A stretch of 64,000 nt of DNA from Antedon bifida (taxonomy: Eukaryota; Echinodermata; Crinoidea; Comatulida; Antedonidae). Below the pieces are notes generated by a model. It was not told where the DNA came from, ran no database searches, and worked only from the letters and a program-made list of their open reading frames with translations. The number at the start of each line of letters is the position of its first letter. Position 1 is the stretch's first letter. This document shows positions 54,301 to 64,000 of this stretch, one piece after another. The position numbers and the translations under genes were made by a program. The stretch spans positions 8,806,501-8,870,500 of the forward strand of contig OY727094.1 of the NCBI GenBank assembly GCA_963402885.1, written 5' to 3'.

Positions 54301-57300
54301 GTCATTCCTGTAAAAAAATTATTTTGTAAAAAAATTGATATGTGCATACGCATGGCCTATCACATTACAAAATAATTATTACGGGAGCTTCGGCGGAACA
54401 CTGTGCCGTGTAGCATTGGTTCTAGACGGAGTGTTTACTTAATATTAGTAAAAAGATAAATATTATGGCACATATAGCGTTTCATACTACTTGAGCTCGT
54501 ATTTTCAGACAAAAATCGACTAAAATAAAAATAATTACAGACTATGTGCAGTTAAAAGCTTGGCTCCCATTTAGACGCAACTATAAGGACGTAACCGCAC
54601 CGCAAGTAGTTTGACCAATCACGGCGCGATGTTTCATCTTTGTGATTGGTCAACTAAACTTTCGTTGCACCGATGTGGGAAGTTTAAAATACAAAATCAC
54701 AGTACAATTGATGAAAAAGTTACATCGGGCATGTGCAATGAAGCAGCAGAACCATTGTAGCTTTCTATTTCTGTGCATACTTCGACTATAGTAGTGCTTA
54801 ACTCTTAGGCCTACCATTTGCTACTATAGCTACCATAGTACTCCGTTCGGTGGGAGCTGTCCACTTTCCTAATATAACGTAGGCAGCAGTAACACCCACA
54901 CCCTGGAAAAAATTAAAACATTTTTTTATTTTCGATCGTTTGTTCGGGCCTTAAAGTCAATTGTTCTCCTGTTTACTTCAGTACAAAAGCCAAACATTGT
55001 ACAATATTAACAAATACTACACCTGTACTGCTCCGTCTAAAACACGTATTATAATTAATAGGTTTGCATTGATTCCTGCAGCCAATGGAACAAGTGATAT
55101 TAGTAGACTCTCGCAAAGTAACACAAGCCCGAGTACTTTTTTACCGCCAATGTATCCCGAACACCAGCCTCCAGGGATTGGTGTGATCGTGTAACCAATG
55201 TAGAAAGCACTCAGGATACTTTGCTGGGTCATTTCATCCCAATTGTATGTTGGTATCTATAATAATAATAATAATAACAAATCATAACAATAATTACGTC
55301 TATAGAGAATTGTCATATGATAATCATAGGTTAGTTTAGGAAATGTACTTACTGAATCTTCGTACGATTGGTCATCATTGATGTTGTTTGTTGTTGTATT
55401 TTCTCGGCGGCGTACCATAGCTATCATAGCAATACTCATGTTGATTCTTGTACAATATAGCCAGAAGAATATCGTGGCACACATACCTATGGACGACCAT
55501 TACAAGTAAATGTTAAAACTCATATCAAGAAGTCTAGAGTAGATTCGATTCGGATTAATATTGGTAAACTAATAAACATTTTAGTACATTTGGCGCGTGT
55601 AATACGTATATTTCAACTGGAATCCAGTTTTCGAAAAATATTAAAACGTGATGATCCACTATAGCGATAGTAAAGGAATATTATATGGGAAAAGTAGAGC
55701 TTGGGGAAAGTCTACAATAGGCTTAGAATATGATGTGAACATGAACAACTGGTTCCACTAGTCTGAGCGTAACGCAAGGACGCAAGCGCAACGCAATTAA
55801 TAATTTGATTTATCTGGACTATCGCCTGTCTTGGTCAACCCACTGCGTTGCGTGTTCTAGTGGGAACCAGGCACTGTACAACTAGCTTCCATCAATAGGG
55901 GCGGACCCAGGGTTGTTGCCTTAGTGGCCCGGGCAACACCCTTAATTTCATACTAAATTTTGTTTCTGCCACTAAATTAAAATTCAGTCCAATTTTATCG
56001 TATACAATATCCATATTTATACGTTATAGAAGTCCAGTCTTGAGAGAATATTTGTAAATTGGCAGAATGCACATCAGTCACCAATAGGCCTACTATACCG
56101 CGCACAGATAAGTGTAGATAAGTTTCTGAGCATACGCAGAATGAATTTCTGATTGGCTATAGTTGCTTGTGGTGCGCGCGTCATGAGAGCAGGGAGATGT
56201 ATCTCTCTCTTGATGAGAGGTACGAAAGGAGGCCAACACACGCGGGAAAAACCCGTCATATGGGTCGTCGTTTGTTCATAATTATTGCGTTTTTCCATAA
56301 TTTAAGGCCAAATCATAATTTTGCGTATAGTTTAGTTTTTTCGTGTAGTACCCAATTTATCTTCTCCGGAACCGGAACTTGATAGGCTTAGTCATAAAGT
56401 AGTTACAGAGTTGCAGGGCATTTTATCATTGTTGAATGTTTTGATATTAGCTTAATTGTTAAAAATTGGTAAAAGAAGTAACGCTGGCGCCAACGAATTT
56501 AACGACCTCCACAACCAAAATATTTCTTTGTAACAAAATGTATTTTAAATGGAACGCTACAAAAATAATCCTCCGCTTAATCAGTGCATGAATACCTAAT
56601 AACCAGACAAGAACGTATCTTTGTTACGTTTTACTATCAATCCATTTTCATTATCACGCAATCCATTTTTCAACAAAATAGTAGTTTAATAATAAAATTT
56701 TGATTGAATAGTGAGGAATTAGTTACAGTGTTGACTTTGAATACACCATTGGTAATTTACTGAAAATCCAAAATGAACTTGTGTTATAATACAAACAAAA
56801 TTATTCAATCAAAGATCAAAGAAACCCTCTACTACACATGAGAAATAGATGTCGGTCGATAAACTTCTGACGACAACGAAAACAGCTAAATGTATTCGTG
56901 ATTTTATTTCATCTCTGGCTTGTTACATTATCATGACACATTACCGGATTTCCCTCCTCTCGCAATGAACGGCAGTACAGATCTTCCCTATCTAGGCTCG
57001 TGTATGTAGCATACTACGTCATTCACAAATTCCCCACGCATAGCAGTGTTACTAGCACCATCACAGATTACCTCTAATCATGGAGAAATAAGTTATATTT
57101 CTCCATGCTCTAATGGAACAAACATTCACACATGAACTTTGCGTTAAAAAAAAATTCATCGACAAACGAAATATAGGCCTAATCTATATTCATTCATTTT
57201 AAATATTAGGCATATTGCCAAGGCTAATAATCGATTTGTCCATATTGCGTTTTGCCGGGGGTTTTCCATAATCTAAGGCTAATTTTTAGGCCAAATAATA

Positions 57301-58795
57301 ATTGTGCGTATAGTTTTGCATTTGTGATGCGTGTAGTACCCTATTTATCTTCACTTCCGTACGTCCGAAAATATTAGGTCGAATTTCCGTAATGGACGTT
57401 CCGAAATTTGAACCGTGTTAAGCCTACCAGTAGCAGAGCAAAGTTTGCTTCTTTCTGCAAATGTCCTATCATTATTTTCTTTGTTTTATTTTGGAGTGTG
57501 GTTTAAACAACACTTTTGTGTTTATAGTGGATAAATAAAAATGAATTTTATGTAATTGTGGTTTTAACATCTGACGGTATTTAGCATTTAATTCAAAATA
57601 ATACAATTTAACCTTTTGCTCAATATATTTATAGCAGCAGCTTCATATTTTTTGTGTAACTTTTTAAAATTATTCATTGATAATTAATTTACATTAATTG
57701 AGTACAGTTATTAGAATGTATTACCGTACCAGAAGTACCTTCATCGGGGACTTCCCCGTGACGTTCGCATTGAACGAAAAAAAATGTTATCCTATATTAT
57801 ATTGTTAGTCGCGTATGTTTTATTACTAGCGGAATAATATAGGCTACAATCCTCTGTTTGCTAGTGCACTATAGAGTGAGTGACATTTCCGGCGAACTAG
57901 AGGTGCAATTTATCATGGATTTTACGTGCGAGAGTACCATTTACGGCCATCTAGGAGTGTCATTTAACCATTTGCTTGCTCAAATACTCAGTGTCTAAAG
58001 CCCTGGAGTCTTTGGGCAACCCTCTTAAAATAGTCCTGTGACCGCCCCTGATCAAACGGAAAACTGCAAAAAGTTAAGTCGATATGATATTGATCTTTAT
58101 TCTTTTTTTAAAAAAAATCTTTTAACAGTTAGTTTTTTATGGTATTTTTTGTGACTTGTGACACGCAATGCTAATTTAAAGCCACGAGGTTCAAAGGTGG
58201 TTTGACAAAAATAAACCGTATTTATTCAAATAGGGCTAAACGCCTCGCTTTGAATAATAGGAAATCAATGGTTTTTAAGTTGGGGCAGGTGCCTAAATGG
58301 TCAAACAAAGTGCTGAACGGAAACTTCTCTTATTGTAAATTTCAAAATTGACTCGACGCAGTTGTTAATACACTCGTGTTCGATCGAGGCACGGATCACT
58401 TGGTATTCATCAATATCAAAAAGAAATCGAATAAATTTAGAACTGAGTAATCCTGTTCACCATTGGAACTGACAATAGTATACTAGTACGGTACTTTATT
58501 TTATTATAAGCTTAACTAGACTGCATTCTTCTCTTTATTAATAACAACGGCTTGTTAATCTTTATGGGCTAACAATACAATGATCAGATGACCGTGTCTC
58601 GAGGAGCAATTTTCAGTATATTTCTTGTCGTTTTTTCTCGTCAACTCGGGTAGGCCTACAAAACAACCAGATAATACATGCGAAAACTCGGGTACCAAAC
58701 AACCCGATAATACACGCGACAACTCGGGTTTATGGTCAAGGGTATGTACATTAATCAACAGTGTAATACATACCGGCTACAAAAAATCTCTTCAT
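48344..58795 (-). CDS. SLC17-family (sialin/NPT-like) MFS transporter, complete
   Basis: Major-facilitator organic-anion transporter. Exons 5' to 3': 58795-58774, 55486-55353, 55256-55023, 54902-54815, 54307-54212, 53624-53491, 50616-50467, 50001-49869, 49462-49221, 48505-48344. They join in phase to 464 residues, near the usual SLC17 length. It starts MKRFFVAGMCATIFFWLYC (TM1), keeps the family Arg in CTRINMSIAMIAM, and has the family words LGKWTAPTERS, VVPWKALFTS, FSLGFNPPG and a tail GEEQEWSKED. About 12 hydrophobic segments are visible. In TM4 the conserved acidic residue is Gln and the conserved His is Tyr (see the findings), so the substrate is not inferred. Sialin/NPT-type members fit best; VNUT-like is the alternative. 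Intron 1 is 3.3 kb and intron 6 contains the tRNA array. Confidence 0.92.
48751..49069. mobile_element. MITE with terminal inverted repeats and TTA target duplication
   Basis: 319 bases in the last intron of the SLC17-like gene. Ends are AGGTGCCCTTATGTCGACAT and its near-perfect complement ending AAGAGCACCT. TTA is duplicated at 48748-48750 and 49070-49072. Internal words CTTATGTCGACA and GAAAGGAACT repeat several times. The flank GCCTATTTTCCACTAGGCGAA resembles another dispersed repeat seen near 15950, so this is a nested insertion. Confidence 0.9.
50971..51042 (+). tRNA. tRNA-like gene, anticodon ATC (copy 1)
   Basis: 72-base cloverleaf. The 7-bp acceptor stem (GCCCCAG with TTGGGGC) has one G-T pair. 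The D arm is GTCT...GGAC, with A box TGGTCTAATGG. The anticodon stem is TCTGC/GCAGG with loop ATATCAA. The T arm is CCGAG/CTCGG with loop TTCGAGT, which serves as the B box. A T5 terminator follows three bases downstream. The anticodon reads Asp codon GAU formally, but the D arm is more like tRNA-Glu, and animals normally use GTC for Asp. Its identity and charging are uncertain. This first copy has a different 5' flank. Confidence 0.8.
51335..51406 (+). tRNA. tRNA-like gene, anticodon ATC (copy 2)
   Basis: Identical in the 72-base body to copy 1. It is preceded by the full repeat leader and followed by TTTTT at 51409-51413. Confidence 0.8.
51699..51770 (+). tRNA. tRNA-like gene, anticodon ATC (copy 3)
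   Basis: Same body, leader and T-run as copy 2. The leader has the GCGTAC variant. Confidence 0.8.
52063..52134 (+). tRNA. tRNA-like gene, anticodon ATC (copy 4)
   Basis: Same body and T-run. The leader has the GCGCAC variant. Confidence 0.8.
52427..52498 (+). tRNA. tRNA-like gene, anticodon ATC (copy 5)
   Basis: Same body and T-run. The leader has the GCGTAC variant. Confidence 0.8.
52791..52862 (+). tRNA. tRNA-like gene, anticodon ATC (copy 6)
   Basis: Same body and T-run. The tail of this last unit runs into (TA)n at about 52975 and the array ends there. Confidence 0.8.
55749..55870. mobile_element. Small MITE-like element (CTGGTTCCACTAG ends)
   Basis: Begins CTGGTTCCACTAGTCTGAGC and ends CTAGTGGGAACCAG. 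Inside, AACGCAAGG...CGCAACGCAATT faces CACTGCGTTGCGTG. A related stretch at about 54557-54670 contains a 12-bp inverted repeat, TTGACCAATCAC (54611-54622) and GTGATTGGTCAA (54642-54653). Confidence 0.7.
55871..58773. other. First intron of the SLC17-like gene, no coding exon seen
   Basis: About 2.9 kb of the 3.3 kb intron. It contains several TAGGCCTA palindromes and A+T-rich sequence, and no recognised peptide. Confidence 0.5.
58774..58795 (-). CDS. First coding exon of the SLC17-like gene
   Basis: 22-base exon with ATG at 58795-58793 and coding for MKRFFVAG. Donor CCG|GTATGT. It joins in phase 1 to the exon at 55486, completing a Gly codon and running straight into TM1. It is too short to be found as an open frame. 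It is supported by the good donor and phase and by the usual SLC17 layout of a short N-terminus before TM1. A different 5' exon cannot be excluded. Confidence 0.7.
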
Positions 58796-58973
58796 ATTGT
58801 TCAGCTCATCCACTTAAATAGTATAACAAAACAATAAAATAAATTAGTAATTAACAAGAATATTAAGAAAAATGTTAATAATAATAATTTGACTAGCGGT
58901 ACAGAATAACTTATAGGCCTGGACACCGTAAATGACTGTTGTTGTTATAACATAAAACAGATTGTTAACATAA

Positions 58974-59145
58974 CAAGGCAGCCTAACAACATGATGCTGA
59001 ACTCCGGAGATAAAAGGGTGTATCTGTGGCTGCGACACGATCACTACAGTACTATTGGTATTTTTGTCGCAGCCAGACATAAGATCAAAGGACTTTTACG
59101 ATTTCCTATATTGGTAAGGTGAGCTCAGTGCCATGAGATTGCCTT
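58974..59145. mobile_element. MITE family C, short copy upstream of the SLC17-like gene
   Basis: Ends CAAGGCAGCCTAACAACATG and ...CATGAGATTGCCTT. It shares the interior GCAGCCAGACATAAGATCAA with 32154-32575. It lies about 180 bases upstream of the first SLC17 coding exon. Confidence 0.8.
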
Positions 59146-59149
59146 AATA

Positions 59150-59372
59150 TAAAGTTTGCGGTACACCACGTTAGCTATATAGTTCCGAAAAAAAACTGTT
59201 TCGATCAATATACTTTGATCGTCCTCAGGAGTGAGAATGTTCTAAGGAAGATCAATTAAGTACATTGATCGAAACTTCGAGAAACTCAACATTTCTTTTC
59301 AGAACTATATATATATATATATATAGGTGGTATACTGCAAATTTTATGTTAACATATTAATTTCGCCATGCA
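59150..59372. repeat. Dispersed repeat D, inverted pair with (AT)n
   Basis: One copy on the minus strand (59150-59241), then one on the plus strand (59242-59372) interrupted by an (AT)n run at about 59308-59325. Both keep TTGATCGAAAC. Confidence 0.7.
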
Positions 59373-60067
59373 AAAAATTTTAAAAATATATAAAACAGAT
59401 TATAATCAGTATTGTGAAAGAAGATGAAGCATAGCCCTTTAAACAATTGTATTTCAATACAATTATTAAAATAATTTCCGAGAAACTAGAACAAAATAAC
59501 AAAATTCCCAAGTTCTACTGTGTTTTCGGATACGTGCAATTCAACTGATTCTCAGTACTGTATCTATTTCCGAAGTATCCTAAGAATAATTGGTAATACG
59601 TCACATGTATTTATTTATTTAGGCCTATTGCAACAATATTTTATGAGGGTGGTCCATCCAGCCGAAGCTGGTCATTAGGGACCCTCACAAAAATACATCA
59701 TGACAAGACATAAACATGTAACAACAAAATTAAATTAAAATAAATATAATTTATAAAGATAAAATAAAGCACAAACAATTTACAATCAAAAATTAAATAA
59801 AATTAAATTGGCCCTCTCAGAGAAGAAAAGAAATGAAAAGGAAGCAACTAAACAAGAAGATGGTTATCGAGCAGACATTTGAAGGAAGAGTAAGATGAAG
59901 CAAGTCGGATATCTAGTAGTAACCTAACACTTAACCTAACCTTACATGATACAGGCACCACATGTAATACTGTATTACCAAATATTCATATGATACTTCG
60001 GAAATAGATATGTGGAGATACAGCGTTGGAACAAATCAATAAAAAGCATAAGACCTACTGTAATTTT

Positions 60068-61020
60068 GCATTGTTTATGAATGTGCAGTATGACATAATT
60101 TTAAAACACCTCGATGTCCCGAGGCCTACTTAATATATACATTGTACAGTATAGTTTAATAATACAAAATTATCAACAATAGCCTACCTATATAAATGAA
60201 ACTCGTTGTCATTAGGTAAGAGTTATAAGTGCGTAAATAACCAGAAAGCCAACGGGTGTAACAGCTTATACTATTCATTCACCTCTCTTATGTGAGTTGT
60301 TTGGCCAAGATGAACAACTTTAGTTTGAACAAAAGAGTATTAAACTGGACGTTACGGTACGTGGGCCCAAGGTTTTCATTTTTATTTCATTTAGTAAAAT
60401 CATTCACGCTAAATAAATAATTTGTTTATCCAAGTGTACTGGTTATAGTTTGCATTAATAATTAATATTATATATTTGAATTTTGCATTGCATCAATTGA
60501 AGTAGGCCCTACACTGCCAAGTGTAATCTTCTGGTTTATTCCGGTGGCAGGAGGTGGGTACTACACCACCCGGCGGGAGACAAATTGCCATCCAATTTTT
60601 CTAGACCAGAATTTTCTGTAGATTACGAATCTGGAAGGTAATCGATCAGGATAGGAAACGTTTTTGAGATATAGGCCCTAAGGGTCAAAGTTCAAAATTG
60701 ACTAATTACAACAATGTATTATATAATGTATTATAACCAATGTATTGAAGCAAAATTTAGTCTTTTATTGCATTGTTATGATTAGTATAACCATAATACT
60801 GTAATTAATCAAATCAAACTGAAAATGTTATGCTGACCTGAAATAAATAAAGGGTTAAAGCAAAAATTATAACACTTTATAAAATTAATTTTGTAGTGTT
60901 TATGAATGTTGAGCATGACATAATTTTACAATATCAATGTCCCGAGGCCTACTTAATATATACATTGTACAGTATAGTTTAATAATACAAAATTATCAAC
61001 AATAGCCTACCTGAATGAAA
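60068..61020 (+). repeat. Direct duplication of about 128 bases, 826 bases apart
   Basis: 60068-60196 and 60894-61020 share ATGTCCCGAGGCCTACTTAA, then ATATATACATTGTACAGTAT, then a run to ACAATAGCCTACCT, nearly identical. They lie between the SLC17-like and SLC6 genes. Confidence 0.85.
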
Positions 61021-61562
61021 GCAATCCCTTATGCCTATGAACATTGGTCAGAACATGGTTTGCGGATTAGTTCCCATTGGTTTTTCACAGGCGCCGTGAG
61101 CACTTATAATTGAAGATGCCTAAATTAAAATAAATATTAAAACACATGACTCAATTTTAGACTAGTTGTTAATCTGAATCTAAATCACTTTAGTAAGATA
61201 CATTTTAATGATTGTAAATAACGTATTTTATCTAAATTCTAGTAACAATTGTATTGCTAATTTATTTACACTTTTAAATATTTGAGATACTTTTTAGAAG
61301 TAATATTAGCCTTAGTGTTTTTTGTTTATTGGATATTGGATATTTTGGATACCCGAAAACAAGTGAATTAAAACAAAATAATGTTTTGAATCACAACACA
61401 AAAATTACAATCTGCGCATATCTTACGCAACTTTTTAGTATACATGGCAAACATCGCTTGTTTCGATGACGACTGCAATAACGTAACAATTGACCTGCGA
61501 GTTAGTTTGCACGTAGTAGAGCATACTGTGGTTATTTATCGTTTACAATTTTGCTAATCAAA

Positions 61563-63562
61563 ATGTCGACATTAAACATCCGTTTTATTCAAGTAGCACC
61601 AGTAAGTTATTCTTGAATATCATTTCCTACAAACTGTATAGTTTGGTTTTGTTTTATTTAAGATTTTCGCGAAAATATAGTGATTTTAAAAAGTATATTT
61701 GGCGCTCATCGGGGACGGCATAGAAAAAAATAAGGTCCGCGCACAATGTGTGATTTGGGTTGGGTATCACATACATCTGTCATCAACTCGGAGAGAAATA
61801 TTTAAAAATGTATCACATACTATTTGGTATAAGGTTTTATCTATAACTTTTAGTCATTTTGCATTATCTCTCTATTGCTATAATTATTATTTGTAAAACA
61901 AAAAAAGGAAAAATAATTATGTTAATAAGACCATAATAACGCAAATATGTCATCTGCACATAACAACAGCGCAGGTTCTGTCTTGACAACAGTTACGCCA
62001 CTGTTGCACACGAACGGCGGCGGATCCATGGTTCATCGTCTTATGATATGGGCATGCTCAGAACACGTCACGCGTGTTTTGTGATTGGCGGTTGTGAGTG
62101 ACGTATGAGGCGGCGTCTACTTTTAACCAATAAGCTTCTGTCCGATATCTAATTTACATATTATTGTGGGGATCATCTCATATTAGTTTTCGTTCATATA
62201 TGGCTCTGGTAGAATAATGTTGTTGAACCCGTCTCCGCCGCTGAGACAGGCGGTAGCCAAGCCTAGGCCCTAGGCCAAAGGCTATAATAGACCTAGTAAT
62301 AATGGTTTAGGCTAGGCCTAATTGATGTATTTGTTGTGTAGATTCATGGTAACATTGTTGAAGACATCGAATCTCAAGTAACAGAGGGTGATGTATCTCA
62401 AGAATACACACAATCTGTGCGAGATACATGCACTGTCAACATTGAGAATGAGACCGAGGGTGATTCCTCATCATCATCAGACCAGCAGAAAGTCTCAATT
62501 CATTCCTCCATAAATGATGATGAGCAGGTCAGAGAGGATGAGATGGCTTCTGAAGAAGAAAACAGTCGTGGAACCTGGGACAAGAAAACAGATTTTCTGT
62601 TGTCTTGTCTGGGGTATGCTGTTGGGTTAGGGAATATATGGAGATTCCCTTACCTGTGTTATGAAAATGGTGGCGGTAAGCTTCTTAATTTTTTGTGTTT
62701 ATTATTTAAAATCTTTATCTTTTTAAACATCATTAGTATTAAATATTGATAGGCCTAGCGTAGGCCTAGATTAGAGATAAATAAAAGTGCATGTTTTGAA
62801 GGCTTCGCTACTAGTGCAGACCTAGGCCTAACTCTAGACTATAGTATAGACTATAGGCCTAGTATAAGTACTATAAATACTATTCTATGCAGTCTGCATA
62901 AAATGTGGCGTAGGTTTACCTTATGTTCGCCTGAATATTTCATTTCTTTTTTTCTGAGCCAAAATTATGGATAAACTTAATAGTAATATTAAATCTCTAA
63001 ATTAAATCTTTTGTATTGTCACAAAAACATAGGCCTACTTTGTATGCATAATTATAAAACTTCCTCGCGATCTATGTGAAAACAACCGTGACGAGTTGTA
63101 AACAATCCTAATTAGCATGCATAATGCGTACTCGTGTTTTGAAATCTTTGTTTTCTTTACTTTCGCTCGCAACGATTTTCCAGATGAAATGTAATCAAAT
63201 TAATTTACCTGTTAATTACGTAAACTTGTTGTTTTTGGTTCGAATTTTCGACTTAAAGTGAATAACTTTAACACTACTTTGATATGGCCAATTTAAATTT
63301 AGAATCTTTTGACCTTCATTTTTTGTGTTTCAAGGGACAATACATTAAAGCAAAATGTTCAGCTTATTATTGCACACTACATACAGACTGTGTGATGAGA
63401 ATATGTATATAAAATTATGTATCATTTTAGGTGCATTCCTTATACCTTATGCAACCATGCTGTTGTTAGCTGGACTTCCCATGTTCTTCATGGAGCTTTG
63501 CCTTGGACAGTACTCCAGCAGTGGACCAGCAACTGTCTGGAGGATATCGCCAATGTTTAGAG
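61563..63562 (+). CDS. SLC6 neurotransmitter:sodium symporter, 5' part (glycine-transporter-like), cut by window edge
   Basis: Na+/Cl- coupled neurotransmitter or amino-acid transporter. Secure exons: 62342-62675 and 63431-63562. The first codes for an acidic, Ser-rich cytoplasmic tail, then [20 protein letters not shown] and [16 protein letters not shown], the TM1 signature with unwound Na+-site glycines. The second gives TM2, [15 protein letters not shown], then [15 protein letters not shown] and [10 protein letters not shown]. The last word is close to the glycine transporter [10 protein letters not shown]. The exon at 62342 has no start codon in frame. Two candidate first exons both join in phase 0: 61563-61601 ([13 protein letters not shown], strong donor GTAAGT) and 62217-62252 ([12 protein letters not shown], weaker donor GTAGCC). 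I used the first for the coordinates. The remaining exons lie past 64000. Confidence 0.88.
62041..62216 (+). promoter_or_regulatory. Likely SLC6 promoter region
   Basis: GC-richer, CpG-containing stretch immediately upstream of the SLC6 alternative start. It contains an inverted CCAAT box (GATTGGC, near 62083-62089), a CRE-like TGACGTA at 62099-62105 and a direct CCAAT at 62127-62131. The arrangement of paired CCAAT boxes around a CRE-like site is typical of TATA-less promoters. Assignment is inference from motifs and position. Confidence 0.4.
62217..62252 (+). CDS. Alternative first coding exon of the SLC6 gene
   Basis: Twelve codons from ATG at 62217, followed by GTAGCC, joining in frame to 62342. 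A short upstream frame (ATG at 62199, five codons) precedes it. It sits about 85 bases downstream of a CCAAT box in a GC-richer stretch. It could be an alternative promoter's first exon or simply 5' untranslated sequence. Confidence 0.35.
63045..63350. mobile_element. MITE family B, reverse partial copy upstream of an SLC6 exon
   Basis: Complement of 38776 to about 39090: shares GACGAGTTGTAAACAATCCTA and CAAGGGACAATACATTAAAG. It ends about 80 bases before the SLC6 exon at 63431. Confidence 0.8.
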
Positions 63563-63917
63563 GTAAATTCAGTTTTGAATAAACTCTGAACCTTTTGCAA
63601 TTTTGGAGAAAGTTAAAGTCCAGTTCGGTCTTATGTCTTTTTCTATTTTTTTCCCACTCCTGTAGGTCATTAAACTTTTCTTTGAAGATCAAAAAAATGA
63701 TGGTTTGAAATCCAAAACTCTAAATAATGAATAAAAACAACACTACATTTTAATTGAACAGACACGTTTAGTTTAAAGCTTTAACTAAAGCAACAAAATA
63801 AACAAACAGAAAACTGGTTTCAATTTGTTTTCAATACTACAATAGTAACCGACATTATACTACAGTATATAATTAATGAATTTTGGAGTTTAAACTAGAT
63901 ACTAAATAGTATCATAG

Positions 63918-64000
63918 TAGAACCCCTATTAAGGGAACACCCTTTGGGACCAAAAAGTGTCCCCTTAATAGGGGTGTATCCTGAATAAGGGTTGGTTGAA
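63918..64000. repeat. Dispersed repeat E, copy at window edge
   Basis: GTAGAACCCCTATTAAGGGA then AGTGTCCCCTTAATAGGGGT, in an SLC6 intron, running to the end of the window. Confidence 0.7.

Overview
This window is a piece of an animal nuclear genome: A+T-rich, with intron-split genes, GT-AG splice sites, many short DNA-transposon remnants (MITEs), tRNA-derived SINEs and minisatellites, and no bacterial features. The gene products look like those of bilaterians, and the mix of repeats fits a marine deuterostome invertebrate such as an echinoderm. That placement is an inference, not something I could test.

Four protein genes can be rebuilt from exons. All internal exon phases were checked by hand and agree. 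(1) OPA1, the inner-mitochondrial-membrane fusion dynamin, lies on the minus strand. Twenty-five coding exons between 39801 and 23656 give about 927 residues; the tiny first coding exon and the last exon were not securely found. (2) GTF2H2 (TFIIH subunit p44) lies on the plus strand, 42372-47557, in 13 coding exons, complete at 393 residues. (3) An SLC17-family transporter lies on the minus strand, 58795-48344, in 10 coding exons, complete at 464 residues. (4) The 5' part of an SLC6 neurotransmitter:sodium symporter, most like glycine transporters, lies on the plus strand from about 61.6 kb and runs off the right edge. OPA1 and GTF2H2 are head to head, GTF2H2 and the SLC17 gene are tail to tail (787 bases between stop codons), and the SLC17 and SLC6 genes are head to head.

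The left third (1 to about 23.6 kb) has no gene I can support. It holds dispersed SINEs, MITEs, a 28-base minisatellite, a 450-base polypurine tract and homopolymer runs. OPA1 introns carry four unrelated minisatellites (periods about 25, 34, 30 and 31 bases).

The most unusual structure is in the fifth intron of the SLC17 gene (between its coding exons at 53491-53624 and 50467-50616). It is a near-perfect tandem array of a 364-base unit, antisense to the host gene, and each unit carries an intact tRNA-shaped gene with anticodon ATC followed by a T-run terminator. Decayed single copies of the same unit lie elsewhere in the window. Other points worth a second look are loss of conserved TM4 residues in the SLC17 protein, a coding exon of GTF2H2 enclosed in minisatellite, two MITEs with clean 3-base target duplications, and a strong excess of the 8-base palindrome TAGGCCTA.
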